64,000 bases of DNA from Candidatus Villigracilaceae bacterium (GCA_026645935.1 JAPKMP010000008.1:1-64000), one strand, 5' to 3'. Shown: positions 52,660 through 61,149, counted from the stretch's first letter. Notes: generated by a model from the sequence alone, not told the origin. Numbers and translations are program-made.

Positions 52660-53394
52660 ATGACCCTGCAAAAAGATCCCGAAGGTTTCGAAAAAAAGAA
52701 CCTGGACAGCATTGTTGACCTTAATGGAAAACACATTCTGGAGGTCGGATGCGGCGAAGGGCGTTTGACGTGGAAGTACGCCTCCGCCTCGTCCCTGACC
52801 ATCGGGTTTGACACTGACCATTCGGCTTTGCGTATCGCCCGTGCGGATTCCTCCCCTGACTTGCACGACAAAGTCCGATTCGCATGTGCCAGCGCAAAAA
52901 ACATTCCTTTTCGTAAAGAAACTTTCGATATCGCCATCCTCGCCTGGTCGCTCTGATGAATGGAACACGAGAGCATGGTCCATGCTCTGAACGAAATCCA
53001 TCGAATCCTAAAGCCGCGGGGAATCCTGATCGACCTGCGCCCCGTCGAGGATAATTGGTCTGTGGAGGTGGTTACTTCGACCGGAAATCAGGTCGCAGGA
53101 AAGTTAATGGATATGCCCGTCGGCATCGCAGATGATAACGCGGCGTTCCAAGCGATGAATGAGGTTGAAGCGCTCGGTTGGTTCTCGAAAGAAAAGGATG
53201 ACGAATTCGGTTTCTTCTACATCTGGGACACACCCTCCGAGATGAAGTCTTACATCGACGAGGAATGGGAGGATTTCGAAAAGATGGACGATGACCTGTA
53301 CCGAAAAACAAGCTCGTTATGGGCGTCCGCCAATGCCGATGCCCGGGTCCGGGTACGGGTCAAAATGTGGATCGCAGCGTGGAAGAAGCTATAA
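52660..53394 (+). CDS. SAM-dependent methyltransferase with tandem in-frame TGA codons (candidate selenoprotein)
   Basis: Frame continuous from ATG 52660 to TAA 53394 except for TGA-TGA at 52954-52959. The first part (98 residues) has motif I ILEVGCGEGRLT, GFDTDHS and FDIAILAWSL; the second resumes with MEHESMVHALNEIHRILKPRGILIDLRP, exactly the next part of the same class I fold. Only two residues are thus missing, and no frameshift is needed. A perfect hairpin follows at 52970-52988. Read as Sec-Sec the product has 244 residues. Alternatives: a pseudogene, or two coupled ORFs (TGATGAATG) giving separate fragments of 98 and 144 residues. The substrate is unknown. Confidence 0.7.
52970..52988 (+). 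promoter_or_regulatory. Candidate bacterial SECIS hairpin
   Basis: AGAGCATGG and CCATGCTCT form a perfect 9-bp inverted repeat around one T. As RNA this gives a 7-bp stem and a GGUCC loop (or 8 bp with GUC). The loop begins 17 bases after the second TGA and 20 after the first, inside the 16-37 base window known for bacterial SECIS elements, and begins with G as they require. Confidence 0.5.
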
Positions 53395-53413
53395 TCATAA
53401 GAGATTAATCCTG

Positions 53414-53439
53414 GAGGCGGTAATAGACCGCCTCTTTTT
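53414..53439 (+). terminator. Terminator ending the 45826-53394 gene run
   Basis: GAGGCGGT (53414-53421) and ACCGCCTC (53427-53434), five-base loop, then TTTTT; 19 bases after the methyltransferase stop. Confidence 0.9.
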
Positions 53440-53445
53440 GTTTTC

Positions 53446-53451
53446 TATACT
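53446..53451 (+). promoter_or_regulatory. Candidate -10 box of the lipoprotein hydrolase
   Basis: TATACT lies 35 bases before the ATG at 53487, just after the preceding terminator. No strong -35 box. Confidence 0.35.
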
Positions 53452-53486
53452 ACAAGAAAAATGTCCTCGCAGATTTGGAGAATGAA

Positions 53487-54554
53487 ATGAAAAAAAACTT
53501 ATCGGTATTCTTCTTGCTTTCGATATTACTTTCCGGCTGCGGCGCAGAGGCATCTCCCCTGCCCATTCCCACACCCCAGCCCGCCACAGCGATACCCACA
53601 TTTACGCTGACTTCGGAGCCAACACTCACATATTCCCCGGCGCCCACCGCCACTCCTGTTCCGCATCCCATGAGCATCATCGCGCTCAGAAACCAGGAAT
53701 ATCCCGGCAGCGATATCACCGTTGTTAAAGAATTGGAGCGCGGCGTAAATTACCGCCGATATTATGTCTATTATCTTTCAGAGGGACTGAAGATCTATGC
53801 CCTGCTTACCATTCCCAATGGCGAGAAACCCGAAGGGGGCTTCCCTGCCATCGTCTTCAACCACGGCTACATCCCGCCGGACGTGTACCGCACGACCGAG
53901 CGGTACATTCACTATGTCGATCAACTTGCGCGCTCGGGCTACGTCGTTTTCCGCATCGATTACCGCGGACACGATCAATCCGAAGGCGAGGCGACAGGCG
54001 CATACGGCAACCCCGGCTACCAGATCGATGTCATGAATGCCGTCACATCTCTCCAACGGCATCCCGATGTAAACCCGGAGAAGATCGGCATGTGGGGACA
54101 TTCGATGGGCGGATATTTGACCCTGCGCGCGATGGTCATTTCGGATGAAGTTAAAGTCGGCGTGATCTGGGCTGGCGTCGTCGCTTCGTATACGGACCTG
54201 CTCTACAACTGGCGGCGGACGGGCGCATTTACTCCCTCACCGAGCTCCACAGGGAGGGGGTGGCGCGGCGCATGGATCGAGCAATATGGAACTCCGGAGC
54301 AGAACCCGGTCTTTTGGGAGTCTGTCTCTGCGACATCCTACCTCGCGGAGCTTTCCGGACCATTGGAACTGCATCATGGTACTGCGGACGAGGATGTCCC
54401 CGTTGAGTTTTCGATCCGGCTGGCGGAGTTGGGACGGCAGTATGGTCAGATCGTAAATTTATATACCTACGACGGCGACAACCACAACATATCTAGATAT
54501 TTTTCGCAGGCAATGAGACAAACGATCGCATTCTACGATATCTATTTGAAATGA
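53487..54554 (+). CDS. Secreted alpha/beta-hydrolase lipoprotein (S9/dienelactone-hydrolase-like)
   Basis: 355 residues from the ATG at 53487 (an ATG at 53475 is also possible; the GGAG site favours the inner one). Lipobox LLSGC, a Pro/Thr-rich linker typical of exported Chloroflexota proteins, then the hydrolase domain: VFNHGYIPP oxyanion strand, RIDYRGHDQSEG, nucleophile GMWGHSMGGYL, acid in HHGTADEDVP and His in YDGDNHNIS. Probably a cell-surface esterase or peptidase. Confidence 0.87.
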   Translation: MKKNLSVFFLLSILLSGCGAEASPLPIPTPQPATAIPTFTLTSEPTLTYSPAPTATPVPHPMSIIALRNQEYPGSDITVVKELERGVNYRRYYVYYLSEGLKIYALLTIPNGEKPEGGFPAIVFNHGYIPPDVYRTTERYIHYVDQLARSGYVVFRIDYRGHDQSEGEATGAYGNPGYQIDVMNAVTSLQRHPDVNPEKIGMWGHSMGGYLTLRAMVISDEVKVGVIWAGVVASYTDLLYNWRRTGAFTPSPSSTGRGWRGAWIEQYGTPEQNPVFWESVSATSYLAELSGPLELHHGTADEDVPVEFSIRLAELGRQYGQIVNLYTYDGDNHNISRYFSQAMRQTIAFYDIYLK

Positions 54555-54555
54555 T

Positions 54556-54632
54556 GATAGTGATGTAACACTAAACGAAGCGAGGCATCTCCGCTCCTTT
54601 CTGAGAGACTCTTCACTCCGCCAATAGTGACA
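54556..54632 (+). repeat. Diverged copy of the GAGCG/AGCG interspersed repeat
   Basis: Contains ACGAAGCGAGGCATCTCCGCTCC, CTGAGAGACTCTTCACTCCGCC and AGTGACAC, matching in reverse complement the consensus of the 14631-14697 element with several changes. It lies between convergent genes and could serve as a weak terminator. Confidence 0.45.
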
Positions 54633-54639
54633 CAATGGG

Positions 54640-56607
54640 TTATTTATCAAAATGCAAGATCGCGAGGTTGCCCTCAAAATACCGGGCAATCTGTTCGGGA
54701 ATGTTCCCCAGCGTATCCTGAACACGTTTGCGGGAGCCAAATCCCGGCAGGATGATGAAATCGCTGACGACTTCGTGTTCCAATTTCTCAGGTGTGAGCT
54801 GGTCTTTCAATGTCTCCAGCTTATATTCCTGTTCGGGGTTGATCGCGGCGAATAATGCTTCGAAGTTTTGAACATAGCTTTTATCCGCGCGGACGAGCAG
54901 AGGCACGTTCAACGCCTTGGCGATGGCGAGCGTGGCTTCCACCATGCGGCGCAGGGCGATGGGAGGCACCGCTTTGGGTGGAACAATAAAGATCACCTGC
55001 CGCATGCTGTTCAATGGCAGGGATAACTTCCCCGCCACCACAGGAGAATCGGTTCCCCAGATCACTTCGTCCAGGACCGACCCAAGAACGCTCTCCCGAA
55101 AGGTCCGTCGTCCGCGCCAGCCCATGACGATCAGTGAGGCCTTTTCCTCCTGTGCCATGTGAAGGATTCCCTGCGCATGAGTGGCGGCAAGACGCGGGAT
55201 GAATTCGATCTCGGCGTCCGGATCATGCATGGATTGGCTCACTTTGCCCAATAATTCCTTGTGCATCATCAGACTATTGTGTTCGTTCGGTCCCTTGTCC
55301 TGCGCGATGCTGACTGCCAAAACCTTTCCCTTCGACCCCCGCGCGAGCAAACTTGCAAGTGAAACCAATCCTTCGGAGTGTCCCGACTCGGAGACGGGGA
55401 CGAGAATCCGCCCGAAGAGTGAAGTCTGCTCGACGTCGGCGGAGACAGTTTGAATGTCGGGGGCGAACCGCTGGACGATGAGAGGCGAAGTGATCGAAGT
55501 GAGGAGAATCATCAGGATGGCGGCGTTGAAGAGTGTTGGGTCAAAAAGTCCAGTTTCCAAACCGATAACAAGAGTTGGGATCGTGACCGCAGCCTGGGCA
55601 TGGGATAACCCATAGACGGTCCAGAACTCGGATCTTGAGTATTTGTAAATCCAGGCAGTGAGCCAGGCGGCGATGAATTTGGAAACGTATGCTACGACCG
55701 TGACCCCTGCCGCTACAACAATGGTCTGCGGGCTTTCGAGGAAAGTCAGCGGATTGGTGATCAAACCGCTGTATAGTAAAAAGACAGGAATAAAAAAGGA
55801 CTCGCCGATAAAGAGTACATGACCCGCCACCGGGCTGTGGCGCGGCAACATCGAGTTGACCGCCAGGCCCGCAAGGAACGCACCGACCACTTCATGCACA
55901 CCGATGACTTCAGCCACAAAGGCGGCGACAAAAAGCGCGACAATCACGAATTGAAATTCGACGGCGCGACCAGTGAGTCTTTGAAAGACAATCTTGCCAA
56001 AACGCGGCAACCCAAAAATGATGAGCGCCGTAAAGATGGCAAGCAGGATAAACAATTGAGCAAAATAACCGAAGCTCAAACCGCCCTTGTCTGCGCCGAG
56101 GACGACCGCAAGGACAATGAATGCGCCAATGTCTGTAAGGACGGTTGCGCCGGTCGTGACAGCCACCGCCTCATTACGAGTGACGCCAAGCTTTGTAAGG
56201 ATAGGGAATGCGATTAGGGTATGGGATGCAAACGCCGAACCAAGCAGGATCATCCCAAGCCAGTCGAGCCCGAGGATGTAGCCGAGACCCATGCCCATGA
56301 GTTGCGGGAATGTAAATGTGATGAGACCGAATACCAACGCCCGCGCGCGGACCTTCATAAACTGGTTGATATCCACTTCGAGGCCGGCGCTGAACATGAG
56401 ATAGACCAGTCCGATGGTCGAAAGGAATTGGATCCGGTCGTTATCTTCGAGCAGACCGAACCCATGCGGACCGATGAGCATGCCCCCAACGATGATTCCA
56501 ATGATGCCGGGAAGTCTCAGCCGTTCCGAGATCAGCGGCGTGATCAGGATGATCGCCATGACGATCAGGAAAAAGCCTACAGGTTTTGCAAACAGTTCTT
56601 CGAGCAT
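54640..56607 (-). CDS. CPA2-family cation:proton antiporter with C-terminal USP domain
   Basis: 655 residues. Residues 1 to about 390 contain 11-13 membrane helices of the Na+/H+ exchanger domain (VGGMLIGPHGFGLL, MFSAGLEVDINQF, LIAFPILTKLGVTRNEAVAVTTGATVLTDIGAF, GVHEVVGAFLAGL). The soluble part from about 400 has a universal-stress-like fold (ILVPVSESGHSEGLVSLASLLARGS, IVMGWRGRRTFRESVLGSVLDEVIW), probably a nucleotide-binding regulatory domain. Predicted ion antiport for pH or salt homeostasis. Confidence 0.92.
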   Translation of the reverse strand: MLEELFAKPVGFFLIVMAIILITPLISERLRLPGIIGIIVGGMLIGPHGFGLLEDNDRIQFLSTIGLVYLMFSAGLEVDINQFMKVRARALVFGLITFTFPQLMGMGLGYILGLDWLGMILLGSAFASHTLIAFPILTKLGVTRNEAVAVTTGATVLTDIGAFIVLAVVLGADKGGLSFGYFAQLFILLAIFTALIIFGLPRFGKIVFQRLTGRAVEFQFVIVALFVAAFVAEVIGVHEVVGAFLAGLAVNSMLPRHSPVAGHVLFIGESFFIPVFLLYSGLITNPLTFLESPQTIVVAAGVTVVAYVSKFIAAWLTAWIYKYSRSEFWTVYGLSHAQAAVTIPTLVIGLETGLFDPTLFNAAILMILLTSITSPLIVQRFAPDIQTVSADVEQTSLFGRILVPVSESGHSEGLVSLASLLARGSKGKVLAVSIAQDKGPNEHNSLMMHKELLGKVSQSMHDPDAEIEFIPRLAATHAQGILHMAQEEKASLIVMGWRGRRTFRESVLGSVLDEVIWGTDSPVVAGKLSLPLNSMRQVIFIVPPKAVPPIALRRMVEATLAIAKALNVPLLVRADKSYVQNFEALFAAINPEQEYKLETLKDQLTPEKLEHEVVSDFIILPGFGSRKRVQDTLGNIPEQIARYFEGNLAILHFDK

Positions 56608-56633
56608 GGATGTCCTTAATTATTGATAATTGG

Positions 56634-57059
56634 TTATTGGGTTGGGTCGAGTTTTTCCATCCAACGAGATGGATCGTCCAGTTCGGTAAAACCAAACTGA
56701 TTATACAATCCGTGAGCATCGCGAGTGAGCAGGCACCAGCGTTTCATCCCTTGTAAATCGGGGTGTGACATTACACATTCCAGCATCCATTTTCCCATCT
56801 CCCGCCCGCGATAGTCCTCGTGGATGAAGACATCGCAAAGATAGGCGAAGATGGCGCGGTCGGTCACCACACGTGCAAAGCCGATCTGTCTTTCCCCATC
56901 GTACACACCGAAATTCAAAGAAAACTGTATCGATCTCTCGATCACCCCACGCGGACGCGAATCTGCCCAGTAGGCGCCGGAGAGGAAATCGCAAATGGTG
57001 TCGATGTCAAGGCGGGATGGGTCATCTGATATCGTAAATTGGTCTCGTTTGTATTCCAT
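56634..57059 (-). CDS. GNAT-family N-acetyltransferase
   Basis: 141 residues with the GNAT pattern: IGFARVVTDRAIFAYLCDVFIHEDYRGREMGKWMLECVM, in which YRGREMGKWM is the acetyl-CoA pyrophosphate loop (Q/RxxGxG/A variant), and GLYNQFGFTEL at the end. It acetylates a small molecule or protein amine. Between it and the antiporter gene there is only a short ATTGGTTATTGGG repeat phrase. Confidence 0.88.
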   Translation of the reverse strand: MEYKRDQFTISDDPSRLDIDTICDFLSGAYWADSRPRGVIERSIQFSLNFGVYDGERQIGFARVVTDRAIFAYLCDVFIHEDYRGREMGKWMLECVMSHPDLQGMKRWCLLTRDAHGLYNQFGFTELDDPSRWMEKLDPTQ

Positions 57060-57165
57060 ACAAATATTTTATCAGGCGGGAATCAAATAAGGTAAACTTT
57101 GCACATCCTTCTTTCTTTTTTAGTGATCTGCCACTTTCCACTCCCAACTTTCCACGGAGAAAGTC

Positions 57166-58218
57166 ATGCGCCTCACCAAATTGATCACCGCCATTGACTT
57201 GCATGCCTGCGGCGAACCGGGACGCGTCATCACCGGCGGCGTGCTCGACGTTCCTGGCAGGACGATGTTCGAGAAGATGAAATACTTCGAAATGAATCTT
57301 GATGATTTGCGACTGCGCATGCTGCGCGAGCCGCGCGGATATCCTGCCTTATGCTGCAACGTCATTATGCCGCCCACGCATCCAGATGCCGCTGCCGGAT
57401 TCATCATTATGGAGCAGACCGAGTATCCGCCCATGTCTGGCACAAACACCATCTGTGTGGCGACGGCGTTGCTTGAGACAGGCATGATTCCAATGGTGGA
57501 ACCCGTCACCGAGTTCATGCTCGAAGCGCCTGCTGGATTGGTCGGCATCCGCGCGGAGTGCAAAGATGGCAAGGTCACACAGGTTACGTTCAAGAACGTT
57601 CCAGCTTTTGCTGTACATCTCGACCTCAATGTGGAAGTTCCCACCCTCGGCACTGTCAATGTGGATGTGGCTTGGGGCGGCATGTTCTACGCGATTGCAG
57701 ACGCTTCGCAATTCGGTTTGCGCCTCACCCCCGACGAAGGCAAAGACATCACGCGCATCACCGAGATGGTCAAAACAGCCACAGCCGAGCAATACCCGGT
57801 TGCGCATCCCGACAATCCTGAAATCACCGGTCCCACCATCGGGCAACTTTCCACGACGCCAGTTCACCCGCAAGCACATCGTAAAAATGTCGTCACCGTT
57901 TCAACCGGCAGGATTGACTGGAACAAACCCTCCACGTGGACAGGCGTCATTGACCGTTCCCCCTGTGGCACGGGCTCATGCGCCAAGATGGCAACACTGT
58001 ATGCGCGCCGTCAACTTGGCTTGAATCAAGATTTCATCCACGAAGGGATACTCGGCACGCTCTTCACGGGTCGGCTCATCGAAGAGACGCAGGTCGGTCC
58101 GTACAAAGCCGTTGTCCCCACCATTGGCGGCACAGCGTGGATCACGGGCATCAATCAATTCATGGTCGACCCCAGCGACCCATACCCGAATGGATTTACA
58201 ATTGGCGATATCTGGTAA
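57166..58218 (+). CDS. Proline racemase family: probable trans-3-hydroxy-L-proline dehydratase
   Basis: 350 residues. Conserved DLHACGEPGRVITGG near the start. In true racemases and 4-hydroxyproline epimerases two Cys are catalytic; here the first position is Ser (S91 in PPMSGTNTI) while the second is Cys (C267 in DRSPCGTGSCA). Family knowledge links Ser/Thr-Cys pairs to trans-3-hydroxyproline dehydratase, giving pyrroline-2-carboxylate. Expected length is about 330-350. No other hydroxyproline genes are adjacent. Confidence 0.85.
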   Translation: MRLTKLITAIDLHACGEPGRVITGGVLDVPGRTMFEKMKYFEMNLDDLRLRMLREPRGYPALCCNVIMPPTHPDAAAGFIIMEQTEYPPMSGTNTICVATALLETGMIPMVEPVTEFMLEAPAGLVGIRAECKDGKVTQVTFKNVPAFAVHLDLNVEVPTLGTVNVDVAWGGMFYAIADASQFGLRLTPDEGKDITRITEMVKTATAEQYPVAHPDNPEITGPTIGQLSTTPVHPQAHRKNVVTVSTGRIDWNKPSTWTGVIDRSPCGTGSCAKMATLYARRQLGLNQDFIHEGILGTLFTGRLIEETQVGPYKAVVPTIGGTAWITGINQFMVDPSDPYPNGFTIGDIW

Positions 58219-58270
58219 TTGGCGATTGCCATTGGCTATGCAAAACCATCTGCTGGCAGAAGGAGTTCCT

Positions 58271-58897
58271 ATGGAACCGACGATGACAGATTCAAGAATA
58301 CAAAAATGGAGCGGAGTTGCATCCTTTTTGCTGGCTTTCACATTTTTAGCGCCAGCATTTATCTATCTCGTTGGAGACCTACGCTCAACCATTGGTCAAC
58401 TTGCTTATCACCTGGCCGATTTTATGTACGGACCGGTTTGGTCTGTGTGTCTCGTCATTGTAGTATTCACACTTCGCGAAAAAACCGGCGGACAAGCATC
58501 ACGGCGCATGTCGCTGGCGTTGATGTCAGCATTCCTCTCCGCAGGGATGATGCTGGCCGTCGCCTTCATCCGTTCATCCAATCGGCAATATCACATTCAT
58601 CATCCCGAATTGAACCTGCAAGAATCCATTCCCATCCTCGTCGTGTGGACCACGCTTATTGCAGGTTTAACCGCCGTCGGCTGGCATTTTTTGGGATGGA
58701 CTCAAATCCTAATCGGCATCGTCCATTGGGGGTCTCAGCAGATGCCGCGCCTGCTAAGCCTGGTTCATTTTGTAATGGGCGTCGTTTCACTTTTTATTTA
58801 TTTATTTCCAGCCGCCGAAGGGCTGGGTATATTGCTAGGCATGGTCTTATACACCTGGCAAGGCGTTCTGTTTATGAAAACCAAGCCGAACGAATAA
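58271..58897 (+). CDS. Membrane protein of unknown function (seven-helix)
   Basis: 208 residues from the ATG at 58271, preceded by AAGGAG; earlier in-frame starts lack a binding site. Six or seven hydrophobic segments (from GVASFLLAFTFLAPAFIYL to LGILLGMVLYTW). I did not recognise a family with confidence; the layout is reminiscent of DUF4386-like membrane proteins. It follows the dehydratase gene after 52 bases. Confidence 0.65.
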   Translation: MEPTMTDSRIQKWSGVASFLLAFTFLAPAFIYLVGDLRSTIGQLAYHLADFMYGPVWSVCLVIVVFTLREKTGGQASRRMSLALMSAFLSAGMMLAVAFIRSSNRQYHIHHPELNLQESIPILVVWTTLIAGLTAVGWHFLGWTQILIGIVHWGSQQMPRLLSLVHFVMGVVSLFIYLFPAAEGLGILLGMVLYTWQGVLFMKTKPNE

Positions 58898-58913
58898 GCA
58901 AAGATGAACGATA

Positions 58914-58973
58914 GATCTAGGACGATAGGCAATCTTTTCATGGTCAAACGCCAATGGCCTATCGTCCTAGATC
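58914..58973. terminator. Large inverted repeat between convergent genes
   Basis: A 17-bp perfect inverted repeat (58914-58930 with 58957-58973, GATCTAGGACGATAGGC and complement) around a 26-base spacer. The right arm contains the moeA stop codon. There is no T-run, so termination on both strands is only a guess. Confidence 0.5.
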
Positions 58974-60229
58974 AAAACCACTTCCACGATTTCACCCGCG
59001 CTCAATCCTGTTGCGTCAGGATGAATTTTCAGCAAGCCATCGCCCGCCGCCAGGGTAAAGATCAAATTGCTCTTCCCAAAAATCGGCTCTGCCTGATACC
59101 TGATGCCTGACACCTGATCACTATTCGCCACCAGCTTCACCGCCCACCAATCTTCTCGCCCAGCTTGCGATGGGAGGTTCACAGTTAATTTTGCCTGCAC
59201 AGTCGCCTTGGGTTTGGGTATTGCGCCGAGCAACTTCTCGATGACCGGCACGACAAACAAATATCCATTCACCAGGGCGCTGACGGGATTGCCGGGCAAC
59301 CCGATGACCGCCTTGCCATTGCACTTGCCGAGGATGGTCGGTTTGCCGGGACGGGTGTTGATGCCATGCACGAGCACGCCGGGCTCCCCAAGTTGGCGGA
59401 TGACTTCGGCGGTCATGTCGCGGGTGGAGGCGGACGACCCGGCAGTGACGATGACAACATCACACTCATTGAGAGCCTTCGCCGAAGCGCTTTTCAGTAA
59501 CTCAAATTCATCGCCAATGATCCCATAGCGGACGGGAATTCCCCCGCTCCTCTCGATCAATGCTCCCAGAGTGTACGAGTTAATGTCGCGCACCTGACCG
59601 GGTCTTGGATACTGGCTAGGTTCGATGACTTCATCGCCCGTTGAGATCAACCCTACCATCGGCTTTCTGGCTACGCGCAAGGATGTGATTCCCAGCGCCA
59701 TCAGCCCGCCAATTTCGGCTGGGCGCAAAGTGGCACCTTTGGGAATCACAATCTGGTCTTTGGCAACATCCTCTCCAATGCGGATGACATTCTCGCCGTC
59801 TGCGACGGATTTAAAAACCTCGATCTCCGGGCGGACGGACCCCGAGCCTACAATGCGCTGGGTGTATTCCAACATTACAACCGCATTTGCGCCATCCGGG
59901 AGCATGCCGCCAGTGTGGATCAAAGCACATTGACCTGCGCCAATTTCAACGGACGGCTCATCCCCCATTGGCACTTCGCCGATGAGATGAAGATACGCTG
60001 GCAGGGAGTCTGTCGCGCCAAAAGTGTCTGCGGCGCGGACGGCGTATCCATCCACGGTGGTACGGGGGAATTCGGGCAATGGGTGCGGCGCAACAATATC
60101 CTCGGCAGTGACTCTGCCCAAGGCGGAATCCACAGCCAGGATTTCTGAATCAGGCGTCGCCCTGGAGAGAGCCGCAAGAAGTTTTTCACGCGCTTCGTCC
60201 GGCGGGAGGAGAGTCAGAAATTCGGGCAT
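58967..60229 (-). CDS. moeA: Molybdopterin molybdotransferase
   Basis: 420 residues, as expected. PLPEFPRTTVDGYAVRAAD, GECALIHTGG-like GAGQCALIHTGGMLPDGANAVVM, GITSLRVARKPMVGLISTGDEV, VITAGSSASTRDMT (GGxS variant), VHGINTRPGKPT and GLPGNPVSALV match MoeA. Inserts Mo into molybdopterin. A repetitive tract (59091-59120) encodes DQVSGIRYQAE in the C-terminal domain IV, where MoeA proteins vary. No other molybdenum cofactor gene is next to it. Confidence 0.93.
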   Translation of the reverse strand: MPEFLTLLPPDEAREKLLAALSRATPDSEILAVDSALGRVTAEDIVAPHPLPEFPRTTVDGYAVRAADTFGATDSLPAYLHLIGEVPMGDEPSVEIGAGQCALIHTGGMLPDGANAVVMLEYTQRIVGSGSVRPEIEVFKSVADGENVIRIGEDVAKDQIVIPKGATLRPAEIGGLMALGITSLRVARKPMVGLISTGDEVIEPSQYPRPGQVRDINSYTLGALIERSGGIPVRYGIIGDEFELLKSASAKALNECDVVIVTAGSSASTRDMTAEVIRQLGEPGVLVHGINTRPGKPTILGKCNGKAVIGLPGNPVSALVNGYLFVVPVIEKLLGAIPKPKATVQAKLTVNLPSQAGREDWWAVKLVANSDQVSGIRYQAEPIFGKSNLIFTLAAGDGLLKIHPDATGLSAGEIVEVVLI

Positions 60230-60263
60230 TTCGGGTCAAAAGTCGAAGGTCGAAGTTTGAAGG

Positions 60264-61127
60264 TTAGCGAAGCCAAAAGGTAAGAGTGAGGAAGTAGGTG
60301 GTGAGACCGAAGACGGCTAATGAAGTGGATGCGAGAAGCCTCCAGTTGGGCGGGCTGCCATTTGCGATGGCACGAAGTTGAAGGATCTGAAAAATGGCGA
60401 AGGGAAGCGTGAGGAATGCAGGCGCGACGAGGCGGAGGGCAAAACCAAAAAGCGGGGCAATCGCGAAAGTAAGATAGGCAAAGATGATAAGACTGTGATG
60501 GAGCGGAAGGGCGCGCTCCCACGTGATGCGCCGAAGGAGTGTTCCACGTTCGTATTTTTGGTCATCGGGGAATGTGGTGAAGTTGATGACAAGAAAATAT
60601 GCAAGGGCAAGCGCGGAAAGCGGCAGCAAAAGCGTGGTCAGCAGGCGGGACATTTCGCCGGCTTGCAGGAGGAAGGCGAGGGATGGGATGATGTAGGCAA
60701 TATGAACGGCGAGGATAAGTTCGCCAAATCCGCGGTTGACCAGTTGAAAAGGCGGGATGGAGCTAATAAGGATGAGGATAAGGGAAAAGAGCAGAAATTG
60801 GAAAGTGGTGAGCGAGAGATTGAAGTTGAGGTAGATGAGGAAAACAATGACGGCAATGGTGCCGATCATGCCGATGGAAGTATAGAGAAGGTTGTTGCGG
60901 AGAGTCTCTTTTTTCTGCGGAGTTTCACCTCCGATGAGCGGCTCATTGTGCGGACGGAAGACTTCGCGCAGATAGGACATGCTGATTTGAGCCAGCAAGG
61001 CAATCACCAAGCCAAGCACAAACGGAATAGGTTGAAACGGCTTGCCCAAATAGGCAGGGATGCTCGCGCCGAGGAGGTAGGTCAGTGCGGCAAGCAGGAG
61101 GTGGAGGGGGCGGGTAAGGCGAAACAT
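60264..61127 (-). CDS. UbiA-like membrane prenyltransferase homologue, first Asp motif degenerate
   Basis: 287 residues with eight or nine membrane helices. MFRLTRPLHLLLAALTYLLG and the segment INFTTFPDDQKYERGTL fit the UbiA superfamily, the latter holding the second D-rich motif. The first motif (N/DxxDxxxD) would lie in SYLREVFRPHNEPL, which lacks the expected aspartates, so catalysis is uncertain. Substrate could be a polyprenyl diphosphate and an aromatic or lipid acceptor. The gene is 34 bases from moeA on the same strand. Confidence 0.7.
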   Translation of the reverse strand: MFRLTRPLHLLLAALTYLLGASIPAYLGKPFQPIPFVLGLVIALLAQISMSYLREVFRPHNEPLIGGETPQKKETLRNNLLYTSIGMIGTIAVIVFLIYLNFNLSLTTFQFLLFSLILILISSIPPFQLVNRGFGELILAVHIAYIIPSLAFLLQAGEMSRLLTTLLLPLSALALAYFLVINFTTFPDDQKYERGTLLRRITWERALPLHHSLIIFAYLTFAIAPLFGFALRLVAPAFLTLPFAIFQILQLRAIANGSPPNWRLLASTSLAVFGLTTYFLTLTFWLR

Positions 61128-61149
61128 TTGGTAATTGGAGGTCAGAGGT

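Noticed and set aside
52660-52956. Simple frameshift explanation for the split methyltransferase
   Set aside because: Both halves are in the same frame and join without loss, so no indel explains the interruption; only substitutions, recoding or true stops remain.
54556-54632. Possible small RNA gene between convergent genes
   Set aside because: Sequence matches a diverged copy of the interspersed repeat, with no promoter in front of it.
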